Assembly (NCBI RefSeq): GCF_003234185.1
Contig: NZ_QKSM01000001.1
Span: forward strand, 540,109 to 604,108
DNA from: Curtobacterium sp. MCSS17_008
GTDB lineage: Bacteria > Actinomycetota > Actinomycetes > Actinomycetales > Microbacteriaceae
Length of the DNA: 64,000 nt
Direction: 5' to 3'
Position 1 is the first letter of the stretch. The number at the start of each line of letters is the position of its first letter. Shown here one piece after another: positions 7,468-16,300 of this stretch. Below the pieces are notes generated by a model. That model was not told the origin of the DNA and did no database searches. It was given only the letters and a program-made list of their open reading frames with translations. The position numbers and the translations under genes were made by a program.

Positions 7468-9008
7468 CAGAGGAACACCCCGGCGATGAGCACGCCCACC
7501 AGGCCGATCACCGAGATGAGGCACTCGAGCACCGTCCACGTCTTGAAGGTCTGCCCGACGGTCGTGCCCAGGTAGCCCTTGACGAGCCAGAAGCCGGCGT
7601 CGTTGACGTGCGAGAGGAACACCGAACCCGCACCGATCGCGAGCACGAGGAGCGACGTCTCCGGCGTCGACAGGTCGGCGGCGATCGGGGCCATGATGCC
7701 CGCGGCGGTGACGGTGGCGACGGTCGCGGACCCGGTGGCGACGCGCACCAGAGCGGACACCACCCACGCGACGAGCAGCACCGAGATGCCGGACTCCTGG
7801 ACCGCGTCGGCGATCACGCCGCCGATGCCGGTGTCGATGAGGACCTGCTTGAAGCCGCCGCCCGCACCGACGATGAGGAGCACGCCCGCGATCGGGGGCA
7901 GGGCGTCCTCGAGCGACTTCGCCACCGCGCTCCGGTCCATCCCGCCGCCGATCGCGAAGAACACCATCGCGAACACGGTCGCGATGCCGATCGCGATCAT
8001 CGGGCTGCCGAGGAAGTCGAGCAGCGACACCCAACCGCCGGAGGCGTCGGGAGCGGTGGCCTCGCGCACGGCCTGGGCGAGCATGAGGACGACCGGCAGC
8101 AGGATGCCGACGAGCGCGACGGTGAACGACGGGCTGCGCGGTTCGCTGATCACGCGCGTGAAGTCGCTCTTGCCGTTCGGCAGCGACGCCGTGTCCTGCG
8201 TCGCGGGGCCGCGGCGTGCCTCCCGGCCCGCGTGCGCGGGGTCGGACGACCCGGTACCGCGGGAGCCGAACATGTCGGGCGCCGGGATGTCGACCCAGCG
8301 CGCGGCGAACCGGGCGAAGACGGGGCCGGCCAGGATGATGACCGGGATCGCCAGGACGATGCCGAACGCGAGCGTCGTGCCGAGGTTCGCGCCCACGGTC
8401 GAGACCGCGACGAGCGGGCCCGGGTGCGGCGGGACGAAGGCGTGCATCGTCGAGAGACCGACCAGGGCGGGCACTGCGATCCGCATGATCGGCACCTCGC
8501 TGCGCTTCGCGACGAGCACGATGATCGGGATGAGGAGCACCAGGCCCACCTCGAAGAACATCGGCAGGCCGATCAGCGCCCCGATGAGCGCCATCGTCCA
8601 CGGCAGCGCCGCCTTCGACGAGCGCCGCACGAGGGTGTCCACGACCCGGTCGGCGGCACCGGAGTCGACGAGCATGCGGCCGAACATCGACCCGAGGCCG
8701 ACCAGGATGCCGACGCTCGTCATGGTCGCGCCGAACCCGTTGCCGAAGCTCGTGACCGTGGCGTCCGGCGCGAGCCCGGCGCCGATGCCGACCCCGAGTG
8801 CGCCGATCGTCAAGGCGACGAACGGGTGCACCTTGAGCCAGGTGATGAGCACGATGATGACGACGATGCCGAGGAGCGCGGCGGTGATCAGCTGCCCGAT
8901 CGGTCCGGACGGGTCGACCGTCTGCGTGCCGCCGCCCTCGGCGGCGAGGACGGTCAGGCCGTGCAGCGCGTCGGTCGGAGCGGTCCCTCCGGTGGGTGCG
9001 TGAGGCAT
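7467..9008 (-). CDS. gntP: Gluconate:H+ symporter, GntP family
   Basis: Integral membrane permease of 513 residues with 12 or more hydrophobic segments, importing gluconate for the kinase encoded downstream. Family-typical stretches include NGFGATMTSVGILVGLGSMF, FVPPHPGPLVAV and GFKQVLIDTGIGG. A strong ribosome binding site (AGGAAGGGG) sits before ATG 9008. A cytoplasmic insert near residues 240-290 is rich in Arg, Ala and Asp and looks poorly conserved. First gene of the gntP-gntK operon, divergent from its likely repressor. Confidence 0.94.
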   Translation of the reverse strand: MPHAPTGGTAPTDALHGLTVLAAEGGGTQTVDPSGPIGQLITAALLGIVVIIVLITWLKVHPFVALTIGALGVGIGAGLAPDATVTSFGNGFGATMTSVGILVGLGSMFGRMLVDSGAADRVVDTLVRRSSKAALPWTMALIGALIGLPMFFEVGLVLLIPIIVLVAKRSEVPIMRIAVPALVGLSTMHAFVPPHPGPLVAVSTVGANLGTTLAFGIVLAIPVIILAGPVFARFAARWVDIPAPDMFGSRGTGSSDPAHAGREARRGPATQDTASLPNGKSDFTRVISEPRSPSFTVALVGILLPVVLMLAQAVREATAPDASGGWVSLLDFLGSPMIAIGIATVFAMVFFAIGGGMDRSAVAKSLEDALPPIAGVLLIVGAGGGFKQVLIDTGIGGVIADAVQESGISVLLVAWVVSALVRVATGSATVATVTAAGIMAPIAADLSTPETSLLVLAIGAGSVFLSHVNDAGFWLVKGYLGTTVGQTFKTWTVLECLISVIGLVGVLIAGVFL

Positions 9009-9106
9009 CTGTGCCCCTTCCTGGAGCCGCTGCCTCGCGGCTCCGTCGCCTTCGTGTGCGTGTCGTCACGCTCCGGGCGGCCGGTCCCTCCAGCCGCTCG
9101 CAATAA

Positions 9107-9128
9107 TCTGATAAATCAGACTGTACAG
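9107..9128. promoter_or_regulatory. Palindromic operator between gntP and gntR
   Basis: TCTGATAAATCAGA (9107-9120) has perfect 6-bp arms around AA and is directly followed by the 8-bp palindrome CTGTACAG (9121-9128). It is the most AT-rich patch of the intergenic region and lies 98 bp from the gntP start and 102 bp from the gntR start. GntR/FCD repressors bind short dyads of this size, so control of both genes by gluconate or 6-phosphogluconate is likely. Confidence 0.6.
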
Positions 9129-9229
9129 CGATCTGCCGCGCGGCACCCGCCGTGCGACGCAGTCTGCCGCTTCGATGGAGTCCACGTCACGCCGACGCCG
9201 CCCTGCTCGAGTCCACCCCCGGAGGAACG

Positions 9230-9979
9230 ATGACCACCGCCCGCGGTCTCCACGCCCACGTGCTCGAGACGCTCGGGCAGCGGATCGTCGACGGACTGCT
9301 CCCTGCCGGCGCGGTCGTCCGACCGGAGCTCGTCGCAACCGAGTTCGGCGTGTCACGCTCGGTCGTCCGCGAGTCGCTCCGCGTCCTGCAGTCCCTCGGG
9401 CTCGTCGAGCCCCGGCAGCGCGTCGGCACCCAGGTGCTCCCGATCTCGTCGTGGGAGCTCCTCGCGCCGACCGTGATCCGGTGGCGTGGCGCCTCCCCCG
9501 CGTACTTCGTGCAGCAGCGCGAGTTGCTCGAGCTCCGGCTCGGGGTGGAGCCCGTGGCGGCGGCGCTCGTCGCCGGCCGCGTCTCCCGTGACGACGGCCC
9601 GGGTGACGGCGGCAGTGACGGAGGCGGTGCTGCACCGGGCGACGCCGTGCTCGAGGCGGCCCGGGCGATGCTCGACGCCTGCGCCCGCGAGGACAGCCGC
9701 GCCTACCTCGAGGCCGACGTCCGGTTCCACCGTGCACTCCTGACCGGTTCCGGCAACGCGGTGTTCACGCACTTCGCCGGCACCGTCGAGGCGCTCCTGC
9801 GCACCCGGACCTCCGAGTCGCGCGACACCATCACGCGCTGGACGCGGGACGCCGCGGCACGGCACGAGGCGGTCGCGGTGGCGGTGGTCGCGGGCGACGC
9901 GACCGGCGCGGGCGATGCGGCGACAGCACTGCTGCGCGTGACCCGCGACGAGTTCATCGCCGAGGCGCCCGGTTCCTGA
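9230..9979 (+). CDS. GntR-family regulator with FCD ligand domain
   Basis: Probable repressor of the divergent gluconate operon, 249 residues. GGAGG at 9221 sets the ATG at 9230. The winged helix (about 10-75) contains ELVATEFGVSRSVVRESLR and the wing LVEPRQRVGTQV. The FCD ligand domain (about 95-240) shows ELRLGVEPVAAALVA, the FHRALLTGSGN motif and RHEAVAVAVVAGD, which supply metal and ligand contacts. A Gly/Asp-rich insertion (near 125-140) interrupts the domain. Effector identity is inferred only from the neighbours. Confidence 0.9.
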   Translation: MTTARGLHAHVLETLGQRIVDGLLPAGAVVRPELVATEFGVSRSVVRESLRVLQSLGLVEPRQRVGTQVLPISSWELLAPTVIRWRGASPAYFVQQRELLELRLGVEPVAAALVAGRVSRDDGPGDGGSDGGGAAPGDAVLEAARAMLDACAREDSRAYLEADVRFHRALLTGSGNAVFTHFAGTVEALLRTRTSESRDTITRWTRDAAARHEAVAVAVVAGDATGAGDAATALLRVTRDEFIAEAPGS

Positions 9980-9980
9980 C

Positions 9981-10023
9981 GGGAGGCGCGGGGCGGTCGA
10001 CCCGCGCCGACGCCCCGCGCGCC
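9981..10023. terminator. Terminator between gntR and GNAT gene
   Basis: GGCGCGGGGCG (9985-9995) pairs with CGCCCCGCGCGCC (10011-10023) around a GTCGACCCG-containing loop, between two convergent stops. Its left arm begins with GACGGGAGGC, the core of the repeated terminator family, but the right arm has diverged. Confidence 0.6.
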
Positions 10024-10024
10024 G

Positions 10025-10633
10025 TCAGCGCTTGGTGCGCGCGAACAACCGCGGACCCCGCAACCGGAGCCGCATGGTGACGGTGCCGAGCCACCGATCG
10101 TACTTGAAGCCGACCCTGCCCATCCGGCCGACCTCCTCGAAGCCGAGCCGCTCGTGCAGGCGGATCGACGCCTCGGCCTGGCGGTCGGCGATGACGGCGA
10201 TGACCTCGCGGACGCCGGCTGCCCGGCACTCGTCGAGCAGCGCCTCCATGAGCGCGCGCCCGAGGCCCTTCCCGCCCGATGCGGCGCCGAGGTAGATCGA
10301 GTCCTCGACGACGTGGTTCGACCGGTCACGGGGGTTCCACGGGTCCACGAGCGCGTACCCGAGGATCTGCCCCGAGGGGTTCTCCGCGACCAGGAACGGC
10401 AGCCCACGCCGGCGGACCTCGTCGTAGCGCTGCTTCCACCGGGCGAACGTGAACGCTGCCGGGTCGAAGGTCACCGACGAGTTCCGCACGTAGTGCGTGT
10501 GGATCTCGCGCACGTCCGGCAGGTCCCGCGGCTCCGCGGCGCGGATCGTGTACGAGAACGCGGCCTCGACCGGCACGGGCGCGCGCAGGTGCCGCGGCAG
10601 GACGCGCCGGCGCTGGTATTCCTCCTCGAGCAC
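10025..10633 (-). CDS. GNAT acetyltransferase, phosphinothricin/methionine sulfoximine acetyltransferase-like
   Basis: 202 residues. After about 25 extra N-terminal residues comes the family pattern IRAAEPRDLPDVREIHTHYV, then EDSIYLGAASGGKGLGRALM, where GGKGLG is the acetyl-CoA pyrophosphate loop, then SIRLHERLGFEEVG and FKYDRWLGT. These match the Pat/Bar/MnaT group, which acetylates the amino group of phosphinothricin, methionine sulfoximine or related amino acids; the natural substrate is uncertain. The GTG start lies six bases from a TAGGCT -10 box (10640-10645 on this strand), so it can be expressed separately from ung. Confidence 0.85.
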   Translation of the reverse strand: MLEEEYQRRRVLPRHLRAPVPVEAAFSYTIRAAEPRDLPDVREIHTHYVRNSSVTFDPAAFTFARWKQRYDEVRRRGLPFLVAENPSGQILGYALVDPWNPRDRSNHVVEDSIYLGAASGGKGLGRALMEALLDECRAAGVREVIAVIADRQAEASIRLHERLGFEEVGRMGRVGFKYDRWLGTVTMRLRLRGPRLFARTKR

Positions 10634-10660
10634 GGTCCGAGCCTACGGGGTGCACCCCGG

Positions 10661-11341
10661 TCAGGCGGGGAGCGTCCAGTCGACGGGCTCGGCACCCTGC
10701 TCGCGCAGCAGTGCGTCGACCTGCGAGAACGGCCGGCTGCCGAAGAAGCCGCGTGACGCACTGAGCGGCGACGGGTGCGCCGACGCGACCACCGGGGTGT
10801 CCCCCAGCAGCGGACGAACGGACGCCGCCTGCGCTCCCCAGAGCACGGCGACGAGCGGGGTCCCCCGGCCGACGAGGGCACGGACGGCCTGGTCGGTGAC
10901 CGCCTCCCACCCCTTGCCCCGGTGGCTGCCCGGCGCCCCGGCCCCGACCGTCAGGACCCGGTTGAGCAGCAGCACGCCCTGCTCGGACCACGCCCGGAGG
11001 TCGCCGTGCTGCGGCGCCGTCAGACCGAGGTCGTCGTGCAGCTCGCGGTAGATGTTCGCCAGGCTGCGCGGGACCGGCCGCACGTGCGGGTCGACCGCGA
11101 AGGACAGACCGATCGGGTGGCCGGGCGTCGGGTACGGGTCCTGGCCGACGACGAGCACCTTCACGTCCGCGAACGGCTGCGTGAACGCGCGGAGGACCAC
11201 GTCGCCCGCGGGCAGGTAGTGCCGACCGGCGGCGACCTCGTCCCGGAGCCAGGCGCCCACGCGGTGGACGTCGTCCTCGACGGGGGCGAGCGCCTCGGCC
11301 CAGCCCGGGTCGACGAGTTCGCTGAGGGGGTGGGGGCGCAC
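10661..11341 (-). CDS. ung: Uracil-DNA glycosylase, family 1
   Basis: Removes uracil from DNA in base-excision repair. From GTG 11341 the protein is 226 residues, close to the family norm. The water-activating loop is [16 protein letters not shown] with Asp68; here PTPGH replaces the enterobacterial HGPGQ, as in other actinobacteria. The minor-groove loop is [13 protein letters not shown] with His189. The GTG was chosen because it falls four bases after the preceding stop (11346); a longer frame would run into that gene. Confidence 0.95.
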   Translation of the reverse strand: MRPHPLSELVDPGWAEALAPVEDDVHRVGAWLRDEVAAGRHYLPAGDVVLRAFTQPFADVKVLVVGQDPYPTPGHPIGLSFAVDPHVRPVPRSLANIYRELHDDLGLTAPQHGDLRAWSEQGVLLLNRVLTVGAGAPGSHRGKGWEAVTDQAVRALVGRGTPLVAVLWGAQAASVRPLLGDTPVVASAHPSPLSASRGFFGSRPFSQVDALLREQGAEPVDWTLPA

Positions 11342-11345
11342 GCGC

Positions 11346-12065
11346 CTAGGCGCCCATGGTCGCGACGGAGACGGACTCGTCACCGGCGACCACGCGCCAG
11401 ACGCTGCCCGTCCCACGGACCTCGAGGGCGCCCTCGCCGACGACCAACGCCGTGTCCTCGTCGATCGCCAGGCCCGCGGTGACGAACTCGGCCTCGGCCG
11501 CGGCGACGAGCCGGGCGAGCGTGCCGGCCTGCACGGCGTGCACGTCGATCGTCAGGTCGACGAGTCCGAGACCCTCGCGGAGCTCGACCTCGTCGATCCC
11601 CTCGGACGCCTCCTGCGGGCAGACCTCGACACCGCCGATGCGCCAGCCGCCGACCAGGGCACGGTCGGCGGCGACCATGGCGCCGGCGGAGTAGCCGAGG
11701 TACGGCAGGCCGTCGGAGACGAGGAGGCGGATCTGGTCGACGAGCGGCTGGATCGCGTCGAGGTACGCCGGGGTGACGCCCCCGCCGACCACCAGGGCGT
11801 CGACGTCGCTGAGGACGGTCGTCGCGAACACGTCGCCCGCGGCGACCTCGGTCACGAGGACCTCGGCCTGCCGGGCGCCGCCGAGGACCTCGGCGATGTC
11901 CGCGGTGGACGACGGCGTCGCACCGGCGGAGTCGGCGACGGAGAGCAGCGCGATGCGGGGCACGCTCCGGCCGACGGCTGCGGAACGGGCCGTGGCCTCG
12001 GCGAGGAACGGGGCGGCGACGTCCGCCGCGACGAGGGGTCCCCCGCCGACGAGGTGGATGCTCAC
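11346..12065 (-). CDS. Peptidase E-like protein (S51 family)
   Basis: Class I glutamine-amidotransferase-like hydrolase of 239 residues, related to aspartyl dipeptidase and cyanophycinase. The nucleophile elbow is GYSAGAM with Ser126, preceded by [15 protein letters not shown], the usual GG(N/G)T-like strand of the family; the expected catalytic His region lies downstream. GTG start overlaps the TGA of the phosphoribosyltransferase as GTGA. The C-terminal 60 residues contain a Val/Gly-rich beta region typical of the family. The peptide substrate is unknown. Confidence 0.82.
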   Translation of the reverse strand: MSIHLVGGGPLVAADVAAPFLAEATARSAAVGRSVPRIALLSVADSAGATPSSTADIAEVLGGARQAEVLVTEVAAGDVFATTVLSDVDALVVGGGVTPAYLDAIQPLVDQIRLLVSDGLPYLGYSAGAMVAADRALVGGWRIGGVEVCPQEASEGIDEVELREGLGLVDLTIDVHAVQAGTLARLVAAAEAEFVTAGLAIDEDTALVVGEGALEVRGTGSVWRVVAGDESVSVATMGA

Positions 12066-12595
12066 GACTCGGCCGTCACCGGGGCGAGGGCGCTCCACGG
12101 GAAGGTGATCCACCCGTCGACGCGACGCCACACGTGGTCGGGCTCGAGCACGGTGCCGGGCTTCGAGTACAGGCACGCGCTGCGCACGTCGGCGCCGGCG
12201 TTGCGGATGATCTCGACGACCAGGCGCAGCGTCCGACCGGAGTCGGAGACGTCGTCCACCACGAGGACCCGCTTGCCGGCGAGGCTCGGGGCGTCGAGCG
12301 CGGGCGACAGGATCACCGGCTCGTCCAGGCGCTGCTCGACGTCGGTGTAGAACTCGACGTTGATCGAACCGCACTCCTTCGTACCGAGCGCGTAGGCCAC
12401 CGCGCCGGCGATGATCAGCCCGCCGCGGGCGACCGCGACGACGACCTCGGGCTCGAAGCCGGACGACAGGACGTCCTTCGCGAGCAGCCGTGCCGCGTCG
12501 CCGAACTCCAACCAGCCGAGCACCTCGGGCCCGCTCGTCACGGTCACGGTCGAGGGTGCCTGCGCGGTCGACCCGGGTTCGCTGCTGATCGGCAT
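12062..12595 (-). CDS. Type I phosphoribosyltransferase, (hypo)xanthine-like
   Basis: 177 residues. The PRPP-binding loop reads VLVVDDVSDSGRT (110-122) and the substrate side has VAVARGGLIIAGAVAYALG, an arrangement seen in small xanthine/guanine PRTases. It would convert a purine base and PRPP to the nucleotide. The ATG lies six bases downstream of TACCGT (12602-12607, this strand), so this is the first gene of a phosphoribosyltransferase, peptidase, ung unit. The first 20 residues are Ser/Thr-rich and probably disordered. Base specificity is not decidable from sequence. Confidence 0.85.
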   Translation of the reverse strand: MPISSEPGSTAQAPSTVTVTSGPEVLGWLEFGDAARLLAKDVLSSGFEPEVVVAVARGGLIIAGAVAYALGTKECGSINVEFYTDVEQRLDEPVILSPALDAPSLAGKRVLVVDDVSDSGRTLRLVVEIIRNAGADVRSACLYSKPGTVLEPDHVWRRVDGWITFPWSALAPVTAES

Positions 12596-12601
12596 CCGCC
12601 C

Positions 12602-12607
12602 ACGGTA
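12602..12607 (-). promoter_or_regulatory. -10 box of phosphoribosyltransferase gene
   Basis: TACCGT on the minus strand with a six-base spacer to ATG 12595; leaderless arrangement. Confidence 0.5.
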
Positions 12608-12664
12608 CCGGCAGCGACCCCGCCGCCGCGACCCGTGGCCCGCGGCCGCGCGCGTCCGCCCGCC

Positions 12665-13459
12665 CTAGCTCCTGGGCGCGAGCGGCCCGCGGGCGAGCTT
12701 GTGCTGTGCGGACTGGGCGACCGGTCGCACGGTGACCAGGTCCAGGTTGACGTGGGCGGGGAGCTCGACCGCGTGCACGATCGCCTCGGCGACGTCCTCG
12801 GCCACGAGCGGCTCCGGCACGTCGGCGTACACCGCCGCGGCCTGCGTTCGGTCTCCGCGGAAGCGCGTCAGGGCGAACTCGTCGGTCTTCACCATCCCCG
12901 GTGCGATCTCGACCACGCGGAGCGGCTCCCCGTTCAGCTCGAGCCGCAACGCCGCGACCAGGGCGTGCTCGGCGAACTTGGCGGCGTTGTACCCGCCGCC
13001 GTTCTCGTACGCCACGTGCCCCGCGGTGCTCGTCACCGTGACGACGTCCGCGACGCCCGCGGTGGCCGCGCGTCGCCGGAGCTGCGGGAGCAGGGCCGCG
13101 GTGACGCGCTTCGTGCCGATGACGTTCACCTCGAACATCGCGCGCCAGTCCTCGACGTCGGACTCCTCGACGCTCGCCGAACCGAGGGCCCCTCCGGCGT
13201 TGTTGACGAGGACGTCCGCCCCGCCGGCCTCCTCGACCCACGCGGCGAGCGCCGCGACGGCGTCCGCGTCGGTGACGTCCGCGACCAGGGACGCTGCCCC
13301 GGTCTCCGCGGCGAGCGCCTCGAGCTTCTCCTGTCGCCGGGCCACGGCCAGGACCTGCCAACCGCGCTCGCGGAACAGGCGGACGGTGGCCGCGCCGATG
13401 CCCGAGCTCGCGCCGGTGACGACGGCGAGCCGCTCGGTGGTGTCGGGACGTGCTGCCAT
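12665..13459 (-). CDS. SDR-family NAD(P)-dependent oxidoreductase
   Basis: Classical short-chain dehydrogenase of 264 residues. Cofactor motif TGASSGIG (15-22), NNAGG (86-90) and catalytic Ser144, Tyr157 and Lys161 in YNAAK are all present. Arg41-Arg42 after the second strand (AVARRQEK) favours NADP. The ATG is preceded by GGAGGAG. The gene is 69 bp upstream of the phosphoribosyltransferase on the same strand and divergent from a membrane acyltransferase. Substrate unknown; the sequence resembles 3-hydroxy acid (YdfG-like) dehydrogenases. Confidence 0.88.
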   Translation of the reverse strand: MAARPDTTERLAVVTGASSGIGAATVRLFRERGWQVLAVARRQEKLEALAAETGAASLVADVTDADAVAALAAWVEEAGGADVLVNNAGGALGSASVEESDVEDWRAMFEVNVIGTKRVTAALLPQLRRRAATAGVADVVTVTSTAGHVAYENGGGYNAAKFAEHALVAALRLELNGEPLRVVEIAPGMVKTDEFALTRFRGDRTQAAAVYADVPEPLVAEDVAEAIVHAVELPAHVNLDLVTVRPVAQSAQHKLARGPLAPRS

Positions 13460-13470
13460 GGGCTCCTCCA

Positions 13471-13489
13471 GGTGGTGTCGGCCACCACC
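13471..13489. promoter_or_regulatory. Dyad in the SDR 5' region, possible operator
   Basis: GGTGGTG and CACCACC flank a five-base centre. On the minus strand a TACGGT -10 box (13488-13493) would start transcription inside the dyad, so a bound repressor could block it. Confidence 0.35.
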
Positions 13490-13516
13490 GTACCGACCGC
13501 AGAGGTCACGATCCGG

Positions 13517-13522
13517 TAACGT
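13517..13522 (+). promoter_or_regulatory. -10 box of acyltransferase gene
   Basis: TAACGT with an eight-base spacer to ATG 13531; no ribosome binding site, leaderless arrangement. Confidence 0.45.
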
Positions 13523-13530
13523 GACCGGCC

Positions 13531-14628
13531 ATGACGACGGACGCCGCTCCCCCAGCGCCCTCCGCTCCGGCGACCACGCTCGAGCCGGGGCGGTCGCCGC
13601 GCCGCATCCCGATGTGGGACACCGCGCGCTTCGTGGCGGTCACGCTCGTCGTGATCGGTCACGCCATCCAGCGGCAGACCGCCGGCAGCGAGCACGCCCT
13701 CGCGTTGTACACGTTCATCTACGCGTTCCACATGCCCGCGTTCGGTGTCATCAGCGGGTACTTCTCGTCCGCGGCCACGCCCACCGCGACCCGGATGCGA
13801 CGGACCTTCACGGACATCGTGGTGCCGTACGTCGTCATGCAGACGATCTGGACGGTGGTGCAGGCGATCGTCGAGGGCGGCAAGGACTTCAACCCGACGA
13901 AGCCGACCTGGACCCTCTGGTTCCTGCTCGCCCTCGGGATCTTCCGGCTGATCCTGCCGTACCTCGCGATCCTGCGGGCGCCGCTCGTGTGGGCGGTCGT
14001 GCTCAGCGTCGGCGTGGGCTACCTCGACAACGTCGACTCCACGTTCTCGCTCGGCCGGGCGATCAGCCTGCTGCCGTTCTTCCTGCTCGGCTGGCAGGTG
14101 AAGCAGTGGGGCGTGTTCGACCGCTGGTACGAGGCCCCGCGGCGGGTCGTCGTCCGGCTCCGCGTGGCGGCCGCGGCGGTCTTCGCCGTGTGGGCGGTGG
14201 CGTGCCTGCTGTTCATCCCGCAGTTCAAGGACTTCGACCTGCACCACTGGTTCTTCTACGACGACTCGTACTCGGGCCTCGGCGAGGACGCCTGGTGGGC
14301 CGGCGGCGTCCGGCTCGGGCTCGTGCTGCTCGCGACGCTCCTGACGGCCTCGTTCCTGCTGCTGGTCCCCCGTCGGACGGTGTGGATCACGCGCTTCGGC
14401 GCCGCGACGATGTACGTCTACCTGCTCCACACGTTCGTCCTGTACCCGATCCGCGAGTCCGGGGTCCTGGCGGGCGAGCACTCGGCGTGGCCGTACGTGC
14501 TGCTCATGGTCGCGGTCGCCTGCGCGGTGAGCCTGTTCCTGGCGCAGCCGTTCGTGCGCCGCGGGATGCGCTGGTTGCTCGAGCCGAAGGTCGACTGGCT
14601 GTTCCGGAAGGACGCGGTCGACCGCTGA
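13531..14628 (+). CDS. Acyltransferase-3 family membrane protein
   Basis: 365 residues with about ten hydrophobic segments and a disordered Pro/Ala-rich N-terminus. The conserved opening is MWDTARFVAVTLVVIGHAI, where the His is the usual catalytic candidate, followed by FHMPAFGVISGYF, the pattern of the fucose 4-O-acetylase-like branch. Members O-acetylate sugars of surface polysaccharides or lipids. No polysaccharide genes are adjacent, so the acceptor is unknown. Monocistronic, divergent from the SDR gene. Confidence 0.85.
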   Translation: MTTDAAPPAPSAPATTLEPGRSPRRIPMWDTARFVAVTLVVIGHAIQRQTAGSEHALALYTFIYAFHMPAFGVISGYFSSAATPTATRMRRTFTDIVVPYVVMQTIWTVVQAIVEGGKDFNPTKPTWTLWFLLALGIFRLILPYLAILRAPLVWAVVLSVGVGYLDNVDSTFSLGRAISLLPFFLLGWQVKQWGVFDRWYEAPRRVVVRLRVAAAAVFAVWAVACLLFIPQFKDFDLHHWFFYDDSYSGLGEDAWWAGGVRLGLVLLATLLTASFLLLVPRRTVWITRFGAATMYVYLLHTFVLYPIRESGVLAGEHSAWPYVLLMVAVACAVSLFLAQPFVRRGMRWLLEPKVDWLFRKDAVDR

Positions 14629-14806
14629 CGCGGCCGCCGGCAGCCGGGAGGCGCGGGATCCCTGCGCAGGGCGCGTTACGTCCGACGTCACGCACGCTGG
14701 TGCCCGCCCGGTCACCTGCGTACCGTGACGACCGTCGCAGTGCTGCCGCGGGCCTCCGGTCCGGCAGGTGCGACCCGAGGACGGACCGAACCCGACAGGA
14801 GCACCG

Positions 14807-16138
14807 ATGAGCACGAACGACGCCGCCGCCTGGCGGTTCGAGACCGCGCAGGTCCACGCCGGCGCGCAGCCCGACCCGACGACCGGAGCGCGGGCGACGC
14901 CGATCTACAAGACGACCTCGTACGTGTTCGAGAACTCCGACCACGCGCGCGACCTGTTCGCCCTGGCGCAGCCGGGCAACATCTACTCGCGGATCATGAA
15001 CCCGACCAACGACGTCGTGGAGCAGCGGATCGCCGCGCTCGAGGGCGGCACGGGCGCGCTCCTGGTGTCCAGCGGTCAGGCCGCCGAGACGTACGCGGTG
15101 CTCAACATCGCGGGTGCCGGTGACCACATCGTCTCGTCGTCGTCGATCTACGGCGGCACCTACAACCTGTTCAAGTACACGCTGGCGAAGCTCGGCATCG
15201 AGACGACCTTCGTCGAGGACCAGGACGACCTCGAGGAGTGGCGCCGCGCCGTCCGCCCGAACACGAAGCTGTTCTTCGCGGAGACGATCGGGAACCCGCG
15301 GATCAACGTCCTCGACATCACCGGGGTGAGCAGCGTCGCGCACGAGAACGGGGTGCCGCTCATCGTCGACAACACGATCGCGACGCCGTACCTCATCCGC
15401 CCGTTCGAGCACGGTGCCGACATCGTCGTGCACTCGGCGACGAAGTTCCTCGGCGGACACGGCACGGTCATCGGCGGAGTCATCGTCGACGGCGGGCGCT
15501 TCGCGTGGTCGGAGCACGCCGAGCGCTTCCCGGAGTTCAACTCCCCCGACCCCTCGTACCACGGCGCGGTGTTCGCGCAGGCGGTCGGCAACGAGCTCGC
15601 GTACGTGGTGAAGGCGCGGGTGCAGCTGCTCCGCGACCTCGGGGCGTCGAACTCGCCGGACACGGCGTTCGCGCTCCTGCAGGGCATCGAGACGCTGTCG
15701 CTGCGCATCGAGCGGCACGTGTCGAACGCGCAGGAGATCGCCGAGTGGCTCGACCGGCACCCGGACGTGGCGTCGGTGTCGTACGCCGGCCTGCCGACGT
15801 CGCCGTGGTACGCGGCCGCGACGAAGTACGCGCCGCGCGGGGTCGGAGCCGTGCTGTCGTTCGAACTCAAGGGCGGCGTGCCGGCGGGCAAGGCGTTCGT
15901 CGACGAGCTCCGGCTGTTCTCGCACCTGGCCAACATCGGGGACGTGCGCTCGCTCGTCATCCACCCGGCATCGACGACGCACTCGCAGCTCACTCCCGAG
16001 CAGCAGCTGACGACCGGGGTCACCCCCGGGCTCGTGCGTCTCTCGGTCGGGATCGAGAACGTCGAGGACCTGCGCGCCGACCTCGAGGCGGGGCTCGCGG
16101 CGGCGCGTGCGGTCTCGCAGGAGGGCCTGCGGGCGTAG
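14807..16138 (+). CDS. metY: O-acetylhomoserine sulfhydrylase
   Basis: PLP enzyme of 443 residues that makes homocysteine directly from O-acetylhomoserine and sulfide. The PLP Lys213 is in SATKFLGGHG; other landmarks are YSRIMNPTNDVVEQRIAALE, SSGQAAETYA and HPASTTHSQL near the C-terminus. The length and the long Lys-to-C-terminal region favour MetY over MetB or MetC. ACAGGAGC precedes ATG 14807. The acetyl donor enzyme MetX is encoded next, 162 bp downstream. In the 178 bp upstream I find a 12-bp palindrome (CCCTGCGCAGGG, 14660-14671) but no SAM riboswitch. Confidence 0.93.
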   Translation: MSTNDAAAWRFETAQVHAGAQPDPTTGARATPIYKTTSYVFENSDHARDLFALAQPGNIYSRIMNPTNDVVEQRIAALEGGTGALLVSSGQAAETYAVLNIAGAGDHIVSSSSIYGGTYNLFKYTLAKLGIETTFVEDQDDLEEWRRAVRPNTKLFFAETIGNPRINVLDITGVSSVAHENGVPLIVDNTIATPYLIRPFEHGADIVVHSATKFLGGHGTVIGGVIVDGGRFAWSEHAERFPEFNSPDPSYHGAVFAQAVGNELAYVVKARVQLLRDLGASNSPDTAFALLQGIETLSLRIERHVSNAQEIAEWLDRHPDVASVSYAGLPTSPWYAAATKYAPRGVGAVLSFELKGGVPAGKAFVDELRLFSHLANIGDVRSLVIHPASTTHSQLTPEQQLTTGVTPGLVRLSVGIENVEDLRADLEAGLAAARAVSQEGLRA

Positions 16139-16167
16139 CACCCCGCCCACCGGGCTCGCACGACGCA

Positions 16168-16217
16168 ACGTCGGCGGTTCCCCGCAGCGCAGTACCGCTG
16201 CGAGGGACCGCCGACGT
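16168..16217 (+). terminator. Long hairpin between metY and metX
   Basis: ACGTCGGCGG plus CGCAGCG on the left pairs with CGCTGCG plus CCGCCGACGT on the right, around a CAGTAC loop, with a five-base internal mismatch (TTCCC against AGGGA). About 22 bp in all, 29 bases after the metY stop. It would end or attenuate metY transcription; metX has its own -10-like box. Confidence 0.6.
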
Positions 16218-16287
16218 CGCGTGTCACGGGAGCGGCCCGGACGTACCGTCGTGACGTAACACGGCGGAGGTGGGGCGCGCCTCCCGG

Positions 16288-16293
16288 CAGACT
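16288..16293 (+). promoter_or_regulatory. Possible -10 box of metX
   Basis: CAGACT (resembling TAGACT) with a seven-base spacer to ATG 16301. No ribosome binding site in between, so metX could be leaderless. Confidence 0.35.
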
Positions 16294-16300
16294 GGACGCG

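Noticed and set aside
14629..14806. SAM or other riboswitch upstream of metY
   Set aside because: Only a 12-bp palindrome is visible; no conserved riboswitch core or multi-stem junction could be recognised by eye.
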